This document shows, one piece after another, positions 6,729 to 15,433 of a stretch of DNA of 26,513 bases. The position numbers were made by a program, and so were the translations under genes. The stretch is from contig JAMCRJ010000073.1 of assembly GCA_023381645.1 (NCBI GenBank), positions 1 to 26,513 of the forward strand. The letters run 5' to 3'. The DNA is from Gammaproteobacteria bacterium. Lineage in GTDB: Bacteria > Pseudomonadota > Gammaproteobacteria > Acidithiobacillales > Acidithiobacillaceae. Within the stretch, counting starts at the first letter, position 1, and each line of letters begins with the position of its first letter. The notes below the pieces were generated by a model, which was not told the origin of the DNA, did not search any database, and worked only from the letters and a program-made list of their open reading frames with translations.

Positions 6729-7862
6729 ATGCCAGATCCGATTGATATCCAGCGTATTCTCGCGTTACCCGACAAGGAGTTTTTGCCGGAAGTATTTCGC
6801 GCACTTCTGGGCCGCGATCCCGACCCAGATGGCCTGCATTATTATACCAACCGTCTGCAACAGGGGATCAGCAGAACATTGGTACTGCTCGAATTTCGGA
6901 CTTCCGCCGAAGCGAAAAAGCGGGCGGGCGTCCTTTCGGTACCGGAATTGGATGCGCTGGTTCCGCGCTATCGGTTTCTCAAACAACTGCCTTTGGGCAA
7001 GTGGCGGTGGCTATTTTTGCCCCGGCTGGAAAAGACAGTAAAACCTAGCGAACAGATCCAATCTCGTCAGCACCAGGAGGAATTGTCATTCCGGGAGGGC
7101 CTTGCTATCCAGCGGCGGGTGATCTGGGCGCTGATCATGCGTGAGACGGTCACCCGTTACGGACGGGAAAATCTGGGAATGTTGTGGTTTTTCGCTGAAC
7201 CACTAATGTTTATTGTCGGCATCACGCTTTTATGGAGCTATGTTGAGCCTAGGTCCATTCCAAGCGGAACAGTCGCCGCCTTTGCTGTAGTCAGTTATCC
7301 GACGGTTTTGCTCTGGCGTAATGCAACTGGTAGAGTGACTAATGCCATTGAAGCCAATCGCGCCCTTTTGCACCACCGCCCCATTCGGCCGCAAGACTTT
7401 TTTTACTCCAGGATATTATTGGAGTTCGCCAGCGCAACGGGCGCATTTTTAGTGATATTTATACTTTTCGTCGCAGTGGGTATATCCCATTTTCCGGCGA
7501 GTCTCTTCGACATGGTTATGGGGTGGCTCATGGTCGCCTGGTTCGCCTTCGGTTTCATCTTGACTATGGGTGGATTATCGGAAGTTAGCGAGGTGGTGGA
7601 AAAAGTATCGCACATTATTTTGTATCTCATGCTGCCGTTTTCCGGCGCGTTTTTTCCCGCCTATATTGTTCCCGAGCCCATACGCAATTATCTCTTACTT
7701 TTTCCATTGGCCGATTGCGTGGAGTTCTTTCGACATGGGTACTATGGAAATTCATTCCCTTCTTATTACCACTTGGGCTACACCATTGTCTGCAATCTGG
7801 CTTTGACGCTCTTTGGCTTGGCCATGATGACCTATGCTTTCCGTAAGGTGGAAGCGACATGA
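6729..7862 (+). CDS. kpsM: DUF4214 domain fused to a KpsM-type capsule ABC permease
   Basis: A 377-residue protein, well over the roughly 260 residues usual for KpsM/CtrC/BexB. Residues about 115-377 are an ABC-2 permease: an amphipathic start IWALIMRETVTRYGRENLGM, then six likely membrane segments, with FFAEPLMFIVGITLLW and ending in YAFRKVEAT. The extra N-terminus (1-105) is a DUF4214 domain: QRILALPDKEFLPEVFRALL, GRDPDPDGLHYYTNRL (28-43) and a C-terminal RYRFLKQLPLGKWRW. A close relative of this module is encoded separately at 9402. The permease should export undecaprenyl- or lipid-linked polysaccharide with KpsT. GAGG lies six bases before the ATG; the stop overlaps the kpsT start (ATGA). 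The fusion is seen directly; the role of the added domain is unknown to me. Confidence 0.9.
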   Translation: MPDPIDIQRILALPDKEFLPEVFRALLGRDPDPDGLHYYTNRLQQGISRTLVLLEFRTSAEAKKRAGVLSVPELDALVPRYRFLKQLPLGKWRWLFLPRLEKTVKPSEQIQSRQHQEELSFREGLAIQRRVIWALIMRETVTRYGRENLGMLWFFAEPLMFIVGITLLWSYVEPRSIPSGTVAAFAVVSYPTVLLWRNATGRVTNAIEANRALLHHRPIRPQDFFYSRILLEFASATGAFLVIFILFVAVGISHFPASLFDMVMGWLMVAWFAFGFILTMGGLSEVSEVVEKVSHIILYLMLPFSGAFFPAYIVPEPIRNYLLLFPLADCVEFFRHGYYGNSFPSYYHLGYTIVCNLALTLFGLAMMTYAFRKVEAT

Positions 7863-8512
7863 TAGAGCTTCGCCAAGTGACTAAGACCTACCCCGTTCAT
7901 CATAGTCGTGCGCAACGGACCATTCTGGACGGCGTGAATCTTCGCGTAGGAAAAGGCGAGAAATGGGGGATTCTGGGGCGGAACGGTGCTGGTAAATCTA
8001 CCCTCGTCCGGTTGATCAGTGGCGCAGAAAAACCCAATTCCGGCAAGATCGTCAGGAACATTTCGGTGTCCTGGCCGCTGGCTTTTGGCGGCGCCTTTCA
8101 GGGTAGCCTCACGGGTCGGGATAATACTCGTCTCATTTGTCGAGCTTATGGGGTGGATTTTGATAGAACCATAGCCATGGTGGAGGATTTCGCTGAGCTG
8201 GGGTCTTACCTCTGGGAACCGGTCAAATCTTACTCTTCGGGTATGGCGCAGCGCTTGGCATTTGCCATCTCTATGGCAGTTGAGTTCGATTGTTTTCTCA
8301 TCGACGAGGCACTGGCCGTTGGCGACCACCGATTCCTCCAAAAATGTAATGTGGAGTTATTCGAAAATCGTGGCGACCGCGCCATGATCATCGTCTCCCA
8401 TCAGGCGAACGTTATCCGCGCCCATTGCGATCACGCGGCTGTATTAGAAAACGGTCGCTTGACAGTATATGAAAGCGTGGATTCTGCCATCGCTGCATAC
8501 GAGGCACTCTGA
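7859..8512 (+). CDS. kpsT: Capsule ABC transporter ATP-binding protein, KpsT/CtrD family
   Basis: A 217-residue ATPase of usual KpsT length. It has Walker A GRNGAGKST (residues 40-48), the ABC signature YSSGMAQR (about 125-132, the variant common in polysaccharide exporters), Walker B CFLIDEALAVGD (about 145-156) and the H-loop histidine (about 181, IIVSHQANVI). It pairs with the permease encoded just upstream, with which it overlaps by four bases, and powers export of a finished or growing polysaccharide across the inner membrane. No C-terminal carbohydrate-binding extension (Wzt type) is present. Confidence 0.95.
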   Translation: MIELRQVTKTYPVHHSRAQRTILDGVNLRVGKGEKWGILGRNGAGKSTLVRLISGAEKPNSGKIVRNISVSWPLAFGGAFQGSLTGRDNTRLICRAYGVDFDRTIAMVEDFAELGSYLWEPVKSYSSGMAQRLAFAISMAVEFDCFLIDEALAVGDHRFLQKCNVELFENRGDRAMIIVSHQANVIRAHCDHAAVLENGRLTVYESVDSAIAAYEAL

Positions 8513-8602
8513 CTATGTTCATGAAACGGGAATCAGTGATGGAAAAGGTTTACCCGTATGGAAGAACTTTCTCTACCACGTCGGTCAGAGCAGGGTAGAC
8601 CG

Positions 8603-9352
8603 ATGACCTGGATATCCTATGCCCAGAACTTTGAGGATGTGATGTTGCGCCGCGCCCTACAGCATGTGGACCGGGGATTTTATATCGATGTCGGAGCCCA
8701 GCATCCCCGCATCGATTCTGTCAGCCGCACTTTCTATGAAATGGGTTGGCGCGGCGTACATGTGGAGCCGGTGGCTAACTATGCAAAACTATTGCGAGAG
8801 GATCGGCCGGACGAAACAGTGATTCAGGTTGCCCTAGGGGAAAGTAAGGGCGAGGTTTCTTTTTATGAAATCCCGGAGACCGGATTATCCACGATAGATG
8901 CCGCCATCGCCGAAGAGCATGCACAACAAGGTTTTTCAGTACATACCATTGACATGCCGTTGCGCACCCTGGCATCGGTCTTTCGGCAGGCTAAGGGGAC
9001 GGAGATCCATTGGCTCAAAATTGACGTGGAGGGCGCAGAGGAAAGGGTGTTGCGCGGTTGGGGTCGCAGCAAAGCCCGGCCCTGGGTGGTAGTGGTGGAG
9101 AGCACTTTGCCACTGACTAAAACCGCCACTCATGCGACCTGGGAGCCGTTGATCCTGCGCCATGGTTACCGGATGATGTATTTCGACGGGCTGAACCGCT
9201 TTTATCTCAGTGATATTCATCCCGAGCTGCGGCCACATTTCAGCTACGGCCCCTGTGTGTTTGATGATTTTACATTGAGCGGCCTAGCCAGCGCTCCATT
9301 TTGTCATCACATCCTGGGGAAGCAGTCAGCGCCGCTTTTGACGAAGAGCTGA
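8603..9352 (+). CDS. FkbM-family SAM-dependent methyltransferase
   Basis: A 249-residue protein. It starts MTWISYAQNFEDVMLRRAL, the characteristic beginning of a polysaccharide-cluster FkbM subgroup, so I prefer the ATG at 8603 (AGGG eight bases upstream) over the in-frame ATG at 8558. Motif I is YIDVGAQHP (27-35), followed by GWRGVHVEP and the family block WLKIDVEGAEERVLRG near residue 140. Relatives O-methylate sugars or sugar acids. It lies about 90 bp after kpsT and before a DUF4214 gene, so a role in decorating the exported polysaccharide is likely; substrate unknown. Confidence 0.85.
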   Translation: MTWISYAQNFEDVMLRRALQHVDRGFYIDVGAQHPRIDSVSRTFYEMGWRGVHVEPVANYAKLLREDRPDETVIQVALGESKGEVSFYEIPETGLSTIDAAIAEEHAQQGFSVHTIDMPLRTLASVFRQAKGTEIHWLKIDVEGAEERVLRGWGRSKARPWVVVVESTLPLTKTATHATWEPLILRHGYRMMYFDGLNRFYLSDIHPELRPHFSYGPCVFDDFTLSGLASAPFCHHILGKQSAPLLTKS

Positions 9353-9401
9353 CAAACAATTGGTGTGCATATTTGTATCAGTTTCGGATTGAGGATCGCA
9401 C

Positions 9402-10052
9402 ATGAAAGCGCAATCTATCACTAAAGAAGGCCATACAGAGATCAACCTTCATCAGATTCTGGCATTACCACATGAAGAATTTTTACCCCAGGTGTATTGC
9501 ATGCTTATGGGTCGTGACCCGGACCCCTTTGGGCTTATGTATTATGCCTCGCGCCTCAATAAAAAAATAAGTAGGACACAGATTGTGGTCGAAATACGCA
9601 GCTCCCCCGAGGGGAGAGCACAAGCACATGCCGCGCCTTGTCGAGAGTTAGACGCTCTCACGCGTCGTTATCTATTTCTCAAAAAACTACCCTTTGGTCA
9701 GTGGCGCTGGAGCTTTTTTCCTAGGCTTGAGCCGCGCAGCGTCGTGGACGATGCATTCCACTGGGAACGATGGGTAACTGCCTACATCCAGTCGGCAACC
9801 ATTACTACTGTGCCGAAGGAATTGGAACAGCGAGTCGATGAATTGCAGGCGGAAATGGAAAGACTGCGTACCGACCTATGTGGAAGGGCAGACATCTTTG
9901 CGGGGCAAGATACTCCCGCTGCAGTACTAGCACCACTGCAGCAAGCACCGAACTCCGCTGGCGGCCAGCTCATATCTGCTTCTGCTATAGAACAGTTACC
10001 GAGGTCGGCGCGCACTATTTATCTTCAACTTTTGCAGAAAGTTTCTACTTAA
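9402..10052 (+). CDS. DUF4214-domain protein with a C-terminal coiled coil
   Basis: A 216-residue protein. The N-terminal 120 residues match the module on the front of the KpsM-type permease: HQILALPHEEFLPQVY, GRDPDPFGLMYYASRL, RYLFLKKLPFGQWRW and FFPRLE line up almost without gaps. A helical stretch follows (VPKELEQRVDELQAEMERLR, roughly 145-164), probably a coiled coil. The final 50 residues are variable. There is no signal peptide or membrane segment, so it is cytoplasmic. It ends 17 bp before the giant glycosyltransferase and may assist it or dock onto the permease's matching domain. DUF4214 has no settled biochemical role that I know of. Confidence 0.75.
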   Translation: MKAQSITKEGHTEINLHQILALPHEEFLPQVYCMLMGRDPDPFGLMYYASRLNKKISRTQIVVEIRSSPEGRAQAHAAPCRELDALTRRYLFLKKLPFGQWRWSFFPRLEPRSVVDDAFHWERWVTAYIQSATITTVPKELEQRVDELQAEMERLRTDLCGRADIFAGQDTPAAVLAPLQQAPNSAGGQLISASAIEQLPRSARTIYLQLLQKVST

Positions 10053-10069
10053 AGACCATTCCAGGAAAA

Positions 10070-13000
10070 ATGATGCGAATTGTTATTGATCTGCAAGGTG
10101 CACAAACTACGGGAAGCAGAAACCGCGGCATCGGTCGCTATTCTCTGTCTTTAGCGCAAGCAATCGCCCGACAACGGGACGAGCATGAGATTATAATCGT
10201 CCTCAACGGTATCTTCGCAGACAGCATAGATCCTATTCGTAGGGATTTTGCGGAGTTGCTACCTGCAGAAAACATTAAGGTTTGGCACCCCCTCAAGCCA
10301 GTCTACGCGGCAGATCCGGCGAACGTCTGGCGCCGCAAGGCGTCCGAGGCGATCAGGGAGTTTTTCCTCGCCAGCCTGCAACCCGACATGGTGCTGGTCA
10401 GCAGTCTTTTCGAAGGCTTTGGTGATGACAGTCTGACCAGCGTCGGGCAGTATCTTCCACACCTACCAACCGCTGTCGTGCTCTATGATCTGATACCTTT
10501 CATTTACCCCAAGCCCTACTTGGAGAATCCTGCCATTTCGGCTTGGTATCACAACAAAATCGACCATGTTCGGCGCGCCGATCTGCTGTTGGCTATTTCA
10601 GCGTCTTCTGGCAAAGAGGCGGCGAAATACCTTGGCATTCCCGAAGAGCAGACCGTCAATATTTCGTCGGCCATAGACATATCCTTTCGGCCCCAGCAGT
10701 ATACGGCTCCGCAGGAGCAATCCCTCCGCATTCGTTACGGCTTACAAAGGCCCTTTGTCATGTATACGGGGGGGATCGACCACCGTAAGAATATCGAAGG
10801 TTTGATTGCTGCTTTCGCGCGGTTGTCGGCAGGCCTACGGCAGCATCACCAGTTGGCCGTGGTATGCGCTATTCAGCCGCACGATCGTAAGCGCCTGCAA
10901 ACCCTGGCCTTAAAACAAGGGCTATCTGCCGATGACGTGATTTTTACGGGCTTCATTCCAAATGAAGACCTCTTGGCATTGTACAACCTCTGCCATTTGT
11001 TTGTGTTTCCATCCGGGCACGAGGGCTTTGGCCTGCCTGCCCTGGAGGCCATGGCCTGTGGCGCCCCCACACTGGCCTCCAATTGCAGTAGTTTGCCCGA
11101 GGTGGTGGGCTGGGACGGGGCGCTGTTTGACCCGTATGATATCAGCGACATGGCGCGTGCCATCGAAAGCGGATTGACCGACGACGGCTTTCGTCAGCAA
11201 CTTCGACTCCATGGACTGGAGCAGGCGCGTAAATTCTCTTGGGATGCGAGCGCGCAACGTGCTCTGCAGGCTATGGAAGCTTGGGCGGGTACGCGCGAGG
11301 CCGCAAAAACCAAATCACCCTCCCTGCTGTTCGAACGGATAGGTCGACCACGACTGGCCTATGTGTCACCCCTGCAGGCAGCGCAAAGCGGTATTTCCGA
11401 TTATAGCGCTGAACTGCTGCCGGAACTTGCCCGGCATTATCTTATCGACGTCGTCGTGGACCAGCAGGAACCAGTAACGGACCCCTGGGTGGTGGCCAAC
11501 GCAACGCAGCGTAGTTTAGCTTGGTTCGAGCAACATGCCGGCGAATATGACCGTATCCTGTACCACTTTGGTAATTCCCATTTCCATCAGCACATGTTCG
11601 GGTTACTGGAGCGCCACCCCGGTGTGGTAGTGCTGCACGATTTTTTCTTGAGCGGCATCGTTGCATATATGGATTGTCAGGGCGCCAACCCTGGAATCCT
11701 AGCACGCGCCCTGCAGCGCGCCCATGGCTGGAGAGCGTTGCAACAACGGTATGCAGCCGAAGATGTGGAAGAGGTAATGTGGGAATACCCTTGCAATCTG
11801 GATGTGCTACAACAAAGTTTGGGCATCATCTGCCATTCCCACCACTCGCGCAGGTTGGCGGCCCTGTGGTATGGTGCTGCATGGGAAGACGATTGGGCGC
11901 TGGTTCCCCTTCTTCGCGCACCTGTGGTGGAAAGCCAGCGGGACGTGGCTCGAGATGCCCTAGGACTAGGTGACAATGACCTGTTGGTATGCAGCTTTGG
12001 ATTGCTCGGACCCACCAAACTGAACCACCGCTTACTGGAAGCCTTTCAGGCATCTTCCCTAGTACGAAATAAACGTTGTCATCTGGTATTTGTGGGCGCA
12101 TTACCGCAAACTGAGTATGGTGAGCAGATACGTCAGATGCTCCAACTCCCCGAGTTGCGGGGCCATGTGCGCATTACCGGCTGGGCAGACGAAGAAACCT
12201 ATCATCGCTATCTGGCAGCATCCGACGTCGCGGTACAGTTGCGCACCCTATCGCGGGGCGAAACCTCCGCTGCCGTGCTCGACTGCATGAATCATGGTAT
12301 CGCCACCATTGTCAACGACAATGGCTCTATGGCCGATTTACCAGCCGATGTCGTGCATTTGCTGCCCGATGATTTCGACACGGCAGATCTCCGTCAAGCA
12401 CTGGAGTGGTTCTATAGTAATGCGCCCGCCCGCCGGATCCTTGGGGCTAGGGCCGCGCAGCACATTCGCACCCATCACAACCCCCGGCAGTGTGCGGATC
12501 AGTATGCTCAGGCCATCGAGGATTATTACGCGCGTGCTGCTCAGAACATGCTTGGCCTGACCCGTGCGGTGGGCAAGCTGGGGATGCCTACTAACCCGCA
12601 AGATTTGGCCGACTTTGCGCAACGTACTACAGAAGTCTTTTTGCCGCCCCGGCCCGCCCAGCGCCAACTCTTGGTATCCGTGAGCGAACTGGTGCAGCAT
12701 GACGCCAAAACAGAAATCCATCGAGTAACACGCAGCGTCCTGCGAGCGTTGTTGGAACACCCCCCGACGGGCTTCCGTGTCGAGCCGGTGTACGCTACGC
12801 TAGAGCACGGCTACCGCTACGCGCGATGTTTTACTGCCCAGTTACTGGGCATTGCCCAAGCGCCACTTCGGGACGATCCGGTGGAAAAGCAGGCGGGTGA
12901 TGTATTCTTCGGACTGGATTTGGAGCCTTTACTCCTGCCAAAGTATCAGGCTTGGTTGCAGGAGCTTCGTCACCACGGCGTTAGTGTATATTTTCTGGTG

Positions 13001-15358
13001 CATGACATTCTACCTTGTACACTCCCGGAATATACGACGCGAGATACAACAAAGCATTTTGCCCTTTGGCTGCAAACCGTCGCTCTGAGCGACGGTTTGC
13101 TATGCGTCTCCAGATCCGTTGCAGATGAATTAATCAATTGGTTGGATTTGTTCGGACCACACCGCTCCCTGCCACTGCAGATTGGCTGGACACATCTAGG
13201 CGCCGATTTCACCTACAAGCTGGATAGCCACCAACTCCTCGAAGCGCAGTCTGCGCAGATGCTGCACAAGCTGGGGCAAGCTCCGACCTTCTTGATGGTG
13301 GGCACGCTGGAGCCGCGTAAGCATCAGTCTCAGGCGTTGGCGGCCTTTGAACTGCTATGGCGTGCACATGTGCAGGTCAATTTGGTAATCGTCGGCAAGC
13401 AGGGCTGGATGGTGGACGAACTGGCAGAGCGGTTGCACCGCCACCCGGAGCGTGAACGCCACTTGTTCTGGCTTGAAGGCATCAGCGATGATTTGCTGGA
13501 ACGGCTGTATGACACTAGCACCTGCATGATTGCAGCATCCGCTGATGAAGGCTTTGGCCTCCCGTTAATCAAGGCGGCACAACACCAGTTGCCGATCCTG
13601 GCACGAGACATTCCGGTATTTCGCGAGGTGGCAGGTGAGCACGCCAGCTATTTCACTGGTGATGCACCACAGCACTTGGCAGAAGCAGTCAATCGTTGGC
13701 TGCAGGCCAATCAAACTGGCAGCGTCCCCCAGTCTCACCATATACCCTGGCTGACTTGGCAGAAATGCACCCAGAACATGCTGGGTGTGATACTGGGTGG
13801 GAATTGGTATAGGCAGTGGCTCCCGCAAGCAGACCCACATCTGGTTGCACGCTACTGGGGCTCAGACTGGCATCTGGACAGCATGGTTGGGGAAGTGAGC
13901 GGTATCGCCCGCCAGAGCATGGGCGTGGCCGGGAACTTGCTGCATGGTCCTTACATTCCGTTGACACCGGGCAGGTATGCAGCCACTATACAAGGAACCT
14001 GCGGGTTTGGCGGCCCGGCGGGGGCCAAAGCTGACGTGGTAATGAAAGGTGGTACTGTTACGCTTGCTAGAGAAGACATCCTTGTCTGGGATGATGCGAA
14101 AACAGAACAACCTCTGGCAATTTTGCCCTTCGTTCTGGAGGATGCCTGCACTGACCTGGAAGTGCGGGTGCATGTCGGCGAGGAAAGCGATGTGCGTGTG
14201 TCGATGGTGGAAATCCTCAAATATGATGTGGCCGACCAAGCCTCCTCTACGTTGCACGCACATTGGATATCAGGACAAAAGGTCACAAGCGTAGCTTCCT
14301 TTTTTTCTGCTGAGGTGCACCGCTACTGGGCAACGCATCCGCGTTTGCATAGCCAAGTGGCTAGGAAGGTTAGTCGCGCGCTAGCGACGCAAGGCAAGCC
14401 TGGCTTTCTGTTGTACGGCCCCTATATCGGGTTACCGGCAGGAACTTACAGGGCAACTGTGTTTGGTAATGCCACCAAGTTAGATGGTGTGGATGGCGCG
14501 TGGATGGATGCTGCGGCGTCGAAAGACGGACAGGCGGGCGCACTGCAATTTGCTAAGGCCCCATTAGCAACGGACCCAGGGCGGCCTGGGCACCTTGGGG
14601 AAATCACCTTCACCTTGAATAGGTACACGGAAAACTTGGAGATTCGGGTATGGGTGGCTGGGGCCTCGGAATTGCTAGTGACCGGGATTCAGATCGAACC
14701 AGTACCCGAGGTAGCGGATGGAACCGATGTACTGCAGGTGACTCCCATTGTCGCCAACGTCATCGAGATTCGGAATAAATACAATCTAAACGCGACAGGA
14801 GCAGAACGTGCGGGGGAGCCGGGGGGCACGGAGAAGCAGCCCCTGGGAGAAGGCCAAATCAAAGAATTGGCTCTGGTAGAGGCGGGTATAGCGGATAGCA
14901 TGCAGGAGCATCCCGTAACAGGCGATGCAACTGACATGGAGGCCCAAAGAGATGGTGTGAGTTACGTCGAAATAAAAAACGTAATTGAAAACTGTAGGAC
15001 AAAAATAAACTACTCTGATCCTACGGTGGGTCTTCCCCCGTGTTCGGCACAAGAACCGCTAAGGAAAAATGACGATCACGCCGAAGCTAAGTACTCTCTA
15101 AACGAGGCAGGTACACCCTTTGCAATAAATCCAAAGAAAGGAGGGTTTGAAGAATTGCACGTCCAAGCGGAGGTATCGCAAGACCCAAGTCAGACAGCCG
15201 ATATCGCGCGCAAGAAAAAATCTGCGGATGAAACTACAGAAAACCAGCCAATGAGTAGTGTACCTACGCGTGGCTCGCCGGTAATGGAAGAGAAGTCCGG
15301 AAAAAAACCTCCGCCCAAAAAACAAGTTCTTGCGAACCGCATAAAATTGAAAAAATAA
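10070..15358 (+). CDS. Giant polymodular glycosyltransferase (three GT-B domains plus two beta modules)
   Basis: A 1762-residue protein. I chose the ATG at 10070 because AGGAA precedes it and MMRIVIDLQGAQTTGSRNRG is a normal GT4 start; the frame is open further upstream but only overlaps the DUF4214 gene. Domain 1 (about 1-410) is a GT4 enzyme with TGGIDHRKNIEGL and E318-x7-E326 in HEGFGLPALEAM. Domain 2 (about 424-823) has RGETSAAVLDC (E731, D738). Domain 3 (about 864-1240) has VGTLEPRKHQ and DEGFGLPLIKAA, where the second catalytic-motif Glu is Lys1168. Two homologous modules follow (about 1261-1390, 1417-1545), each with RYW near the start and a GPYI-x-L-x-G-x-Y core. The last 200 residues are charged, low-complexity, lysine-rich and probably disordered. 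It should build a multi-sugar repeat on the cytoplasmic side. A decayed IS begins 12 bp after the stop. Confidence 0.88.
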   Translation: MMRIVIDLQGAQTTGSRNRGIGRYSLSLAQAIARQRDEHEIIIVLNGIFADSIDPIRRDFAELLPAENIKVWHPLKPVYAADPANVWRRKASEAIREFFLASLQPDMVLVSSLFEGFGDDSLTSVGQYLPHLPTAVVLYDLIPFIYPKPYLENPAISAWYHNKIDHVRRADLLLAISASSGKEAAKYLGIPEEQTVNISSAIDISFRPQQYTAPQEQSLRIRYGLQRPFVMYTGGIDHRKNIEGLIAAFARLSAGLRQHHQLAVVCAIQPHDRKRLQTLALKQGLSADDVIFTGFIPNEDLLALYNLCHLFVFPSGHEGFGLPALEAMACGAPTLASNCSSLPEVVGWDGALFDPYDISDMARAIESGLTDDGFRQQLRLHGLEQARKFSWDASAQRALQAMEAWAGTREAAKTKSPSLLFERIGRPRLAYVSPLQAAQSGISDYSAELLPELARHYLIDVVVDQQEPVTDPWVVANATQRSLAWFEQHAGEYDRILYHFGNSHFHQHMFGLLERHPGVVVLHDFFLSGIVAYMDCQGANPGILARALQRAHGWRALQQRYAAEDVEEVMWEYPCNLDVLQQSLGIICHSHHSRRLAALWYGAAWEDDWALVPLLRAPVVESQRDVARDALGLGDNDLLVCSFGLLGPTKLNHRLLEAFQASSLVRNKRCHLVFVGALPQTEYGEQIRQMLQLPELRGHVRITGWADEETYHRYLAASDVAVQLRTLSRGETSAAVLDCMNHGIATIVNDNGSMADLPADVVHLLPDDFDTADLRQALEWFYSNAPARRILGARAAQHIRTHHNPRQCADQYAQAIEDYYARAAQNMLGLTRAVGKLGMPTNPQDLADFAQRTTEVFLPPRPAQRQLLVSVSELVQHDAKTEIHRVTRSVLRALLEHPPTGFRVEPVYATLEHGYRYARCFTAQLLGIAQAPLRDDPVEKQAGDVFFGLDLEPLLLPKYQAWLQELRHHGVSVYFLVHDILPCTLPEYTTRDTTKHFALWLQTVALSDGLLCVSRSVADELINWLDLFGPHRSLPLQIGWTHLGADFTYKLDSHQLLEAQSAQMLHKLGQAPTFLMVGTLEPRKHQSQALAAFELLWRAHVQVNLVIVGKQGWMVDELAERLHRHPERERHLFWLEGISDDLLERLYDTSTCMIAASADEGFGLPLIKAAQHQLPILARDIPVFREVAGEHASYFTGDAPQHLAEAVNRWLQANQTGSVPQSHHIPWLTWQKCTQNMLGVILGGNWYRQWLPQADPHLVARYWGSDWHLDSMVGEVSGIARQSMGVAGNLLHGPYIPLTPGRYAATIQGTCGFGGPAGAKADVVMKGGTVTLAREDILVWDDAKTEQPLAILPFVLEDACTDLEVRVHVGEESDVRVSMVEILKYDVADQASSTLHAHWISGQKVTSVASFFSAEVHRYWATHPRLHSQVARKVSRALATQGKPGFLLYGPYIGLPAGTYRATVFGNATKLDGVDGAWMDAAASKDGQAGALQFAKAPLATDPGRPGHLGEITFTLNRYTENLEIRVWVAGASELLVTGIQIEPVPEVADGTDVLQVTPIVANVIEIRNKYNLNATGAERAGEPGGTEKQPLGEGQIKELALVEAGIADSMQEHPVTGDATDMEAQRDGVSYVEIKNVIENCRTKINYSDPTVGLPPCSAQEPLRKNDDHAEAKYSLNEAGTPFAINPKKGGFEELHVQAEVSQDPSQTADIARKKKSADETTENQPMSSVPTRGSPVMEEKSGKKPPPKKQVLANRIKLKK

Positions 15359-15370
15359 GGATCCTAAATG

Positions 15371-15382
15371 CAATACTGTTTA
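15371..15382 (+). repeat. IS4-type left terminal inverted repeat
   Basis: CAATACTGTTTA, 12 bp after the giant glycosyltransferase stop codon; exact reverse complement of 16773-16784. Confidence 0.8.
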
Positions 15383-15433
15383 GATAGATCGTTTTCTGTC
15401 AGAATACCTCATGTTTTGCTTCTACCTGTGGGT

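Noticed and set aside
8515..8598. 27-codon frame between kpsT and the FkbM gene
   Set aside because: No recognisable content and no overlap signature at its end; more likely chance.
9878..10069. Upstream extension of the giant glycosyltransferase
   Set aside because: It overlaps the DUF4214 gene in another frame and encodes nothing family-like. The ATG at 10070 has a ribosome site and begins the GT4 fold.
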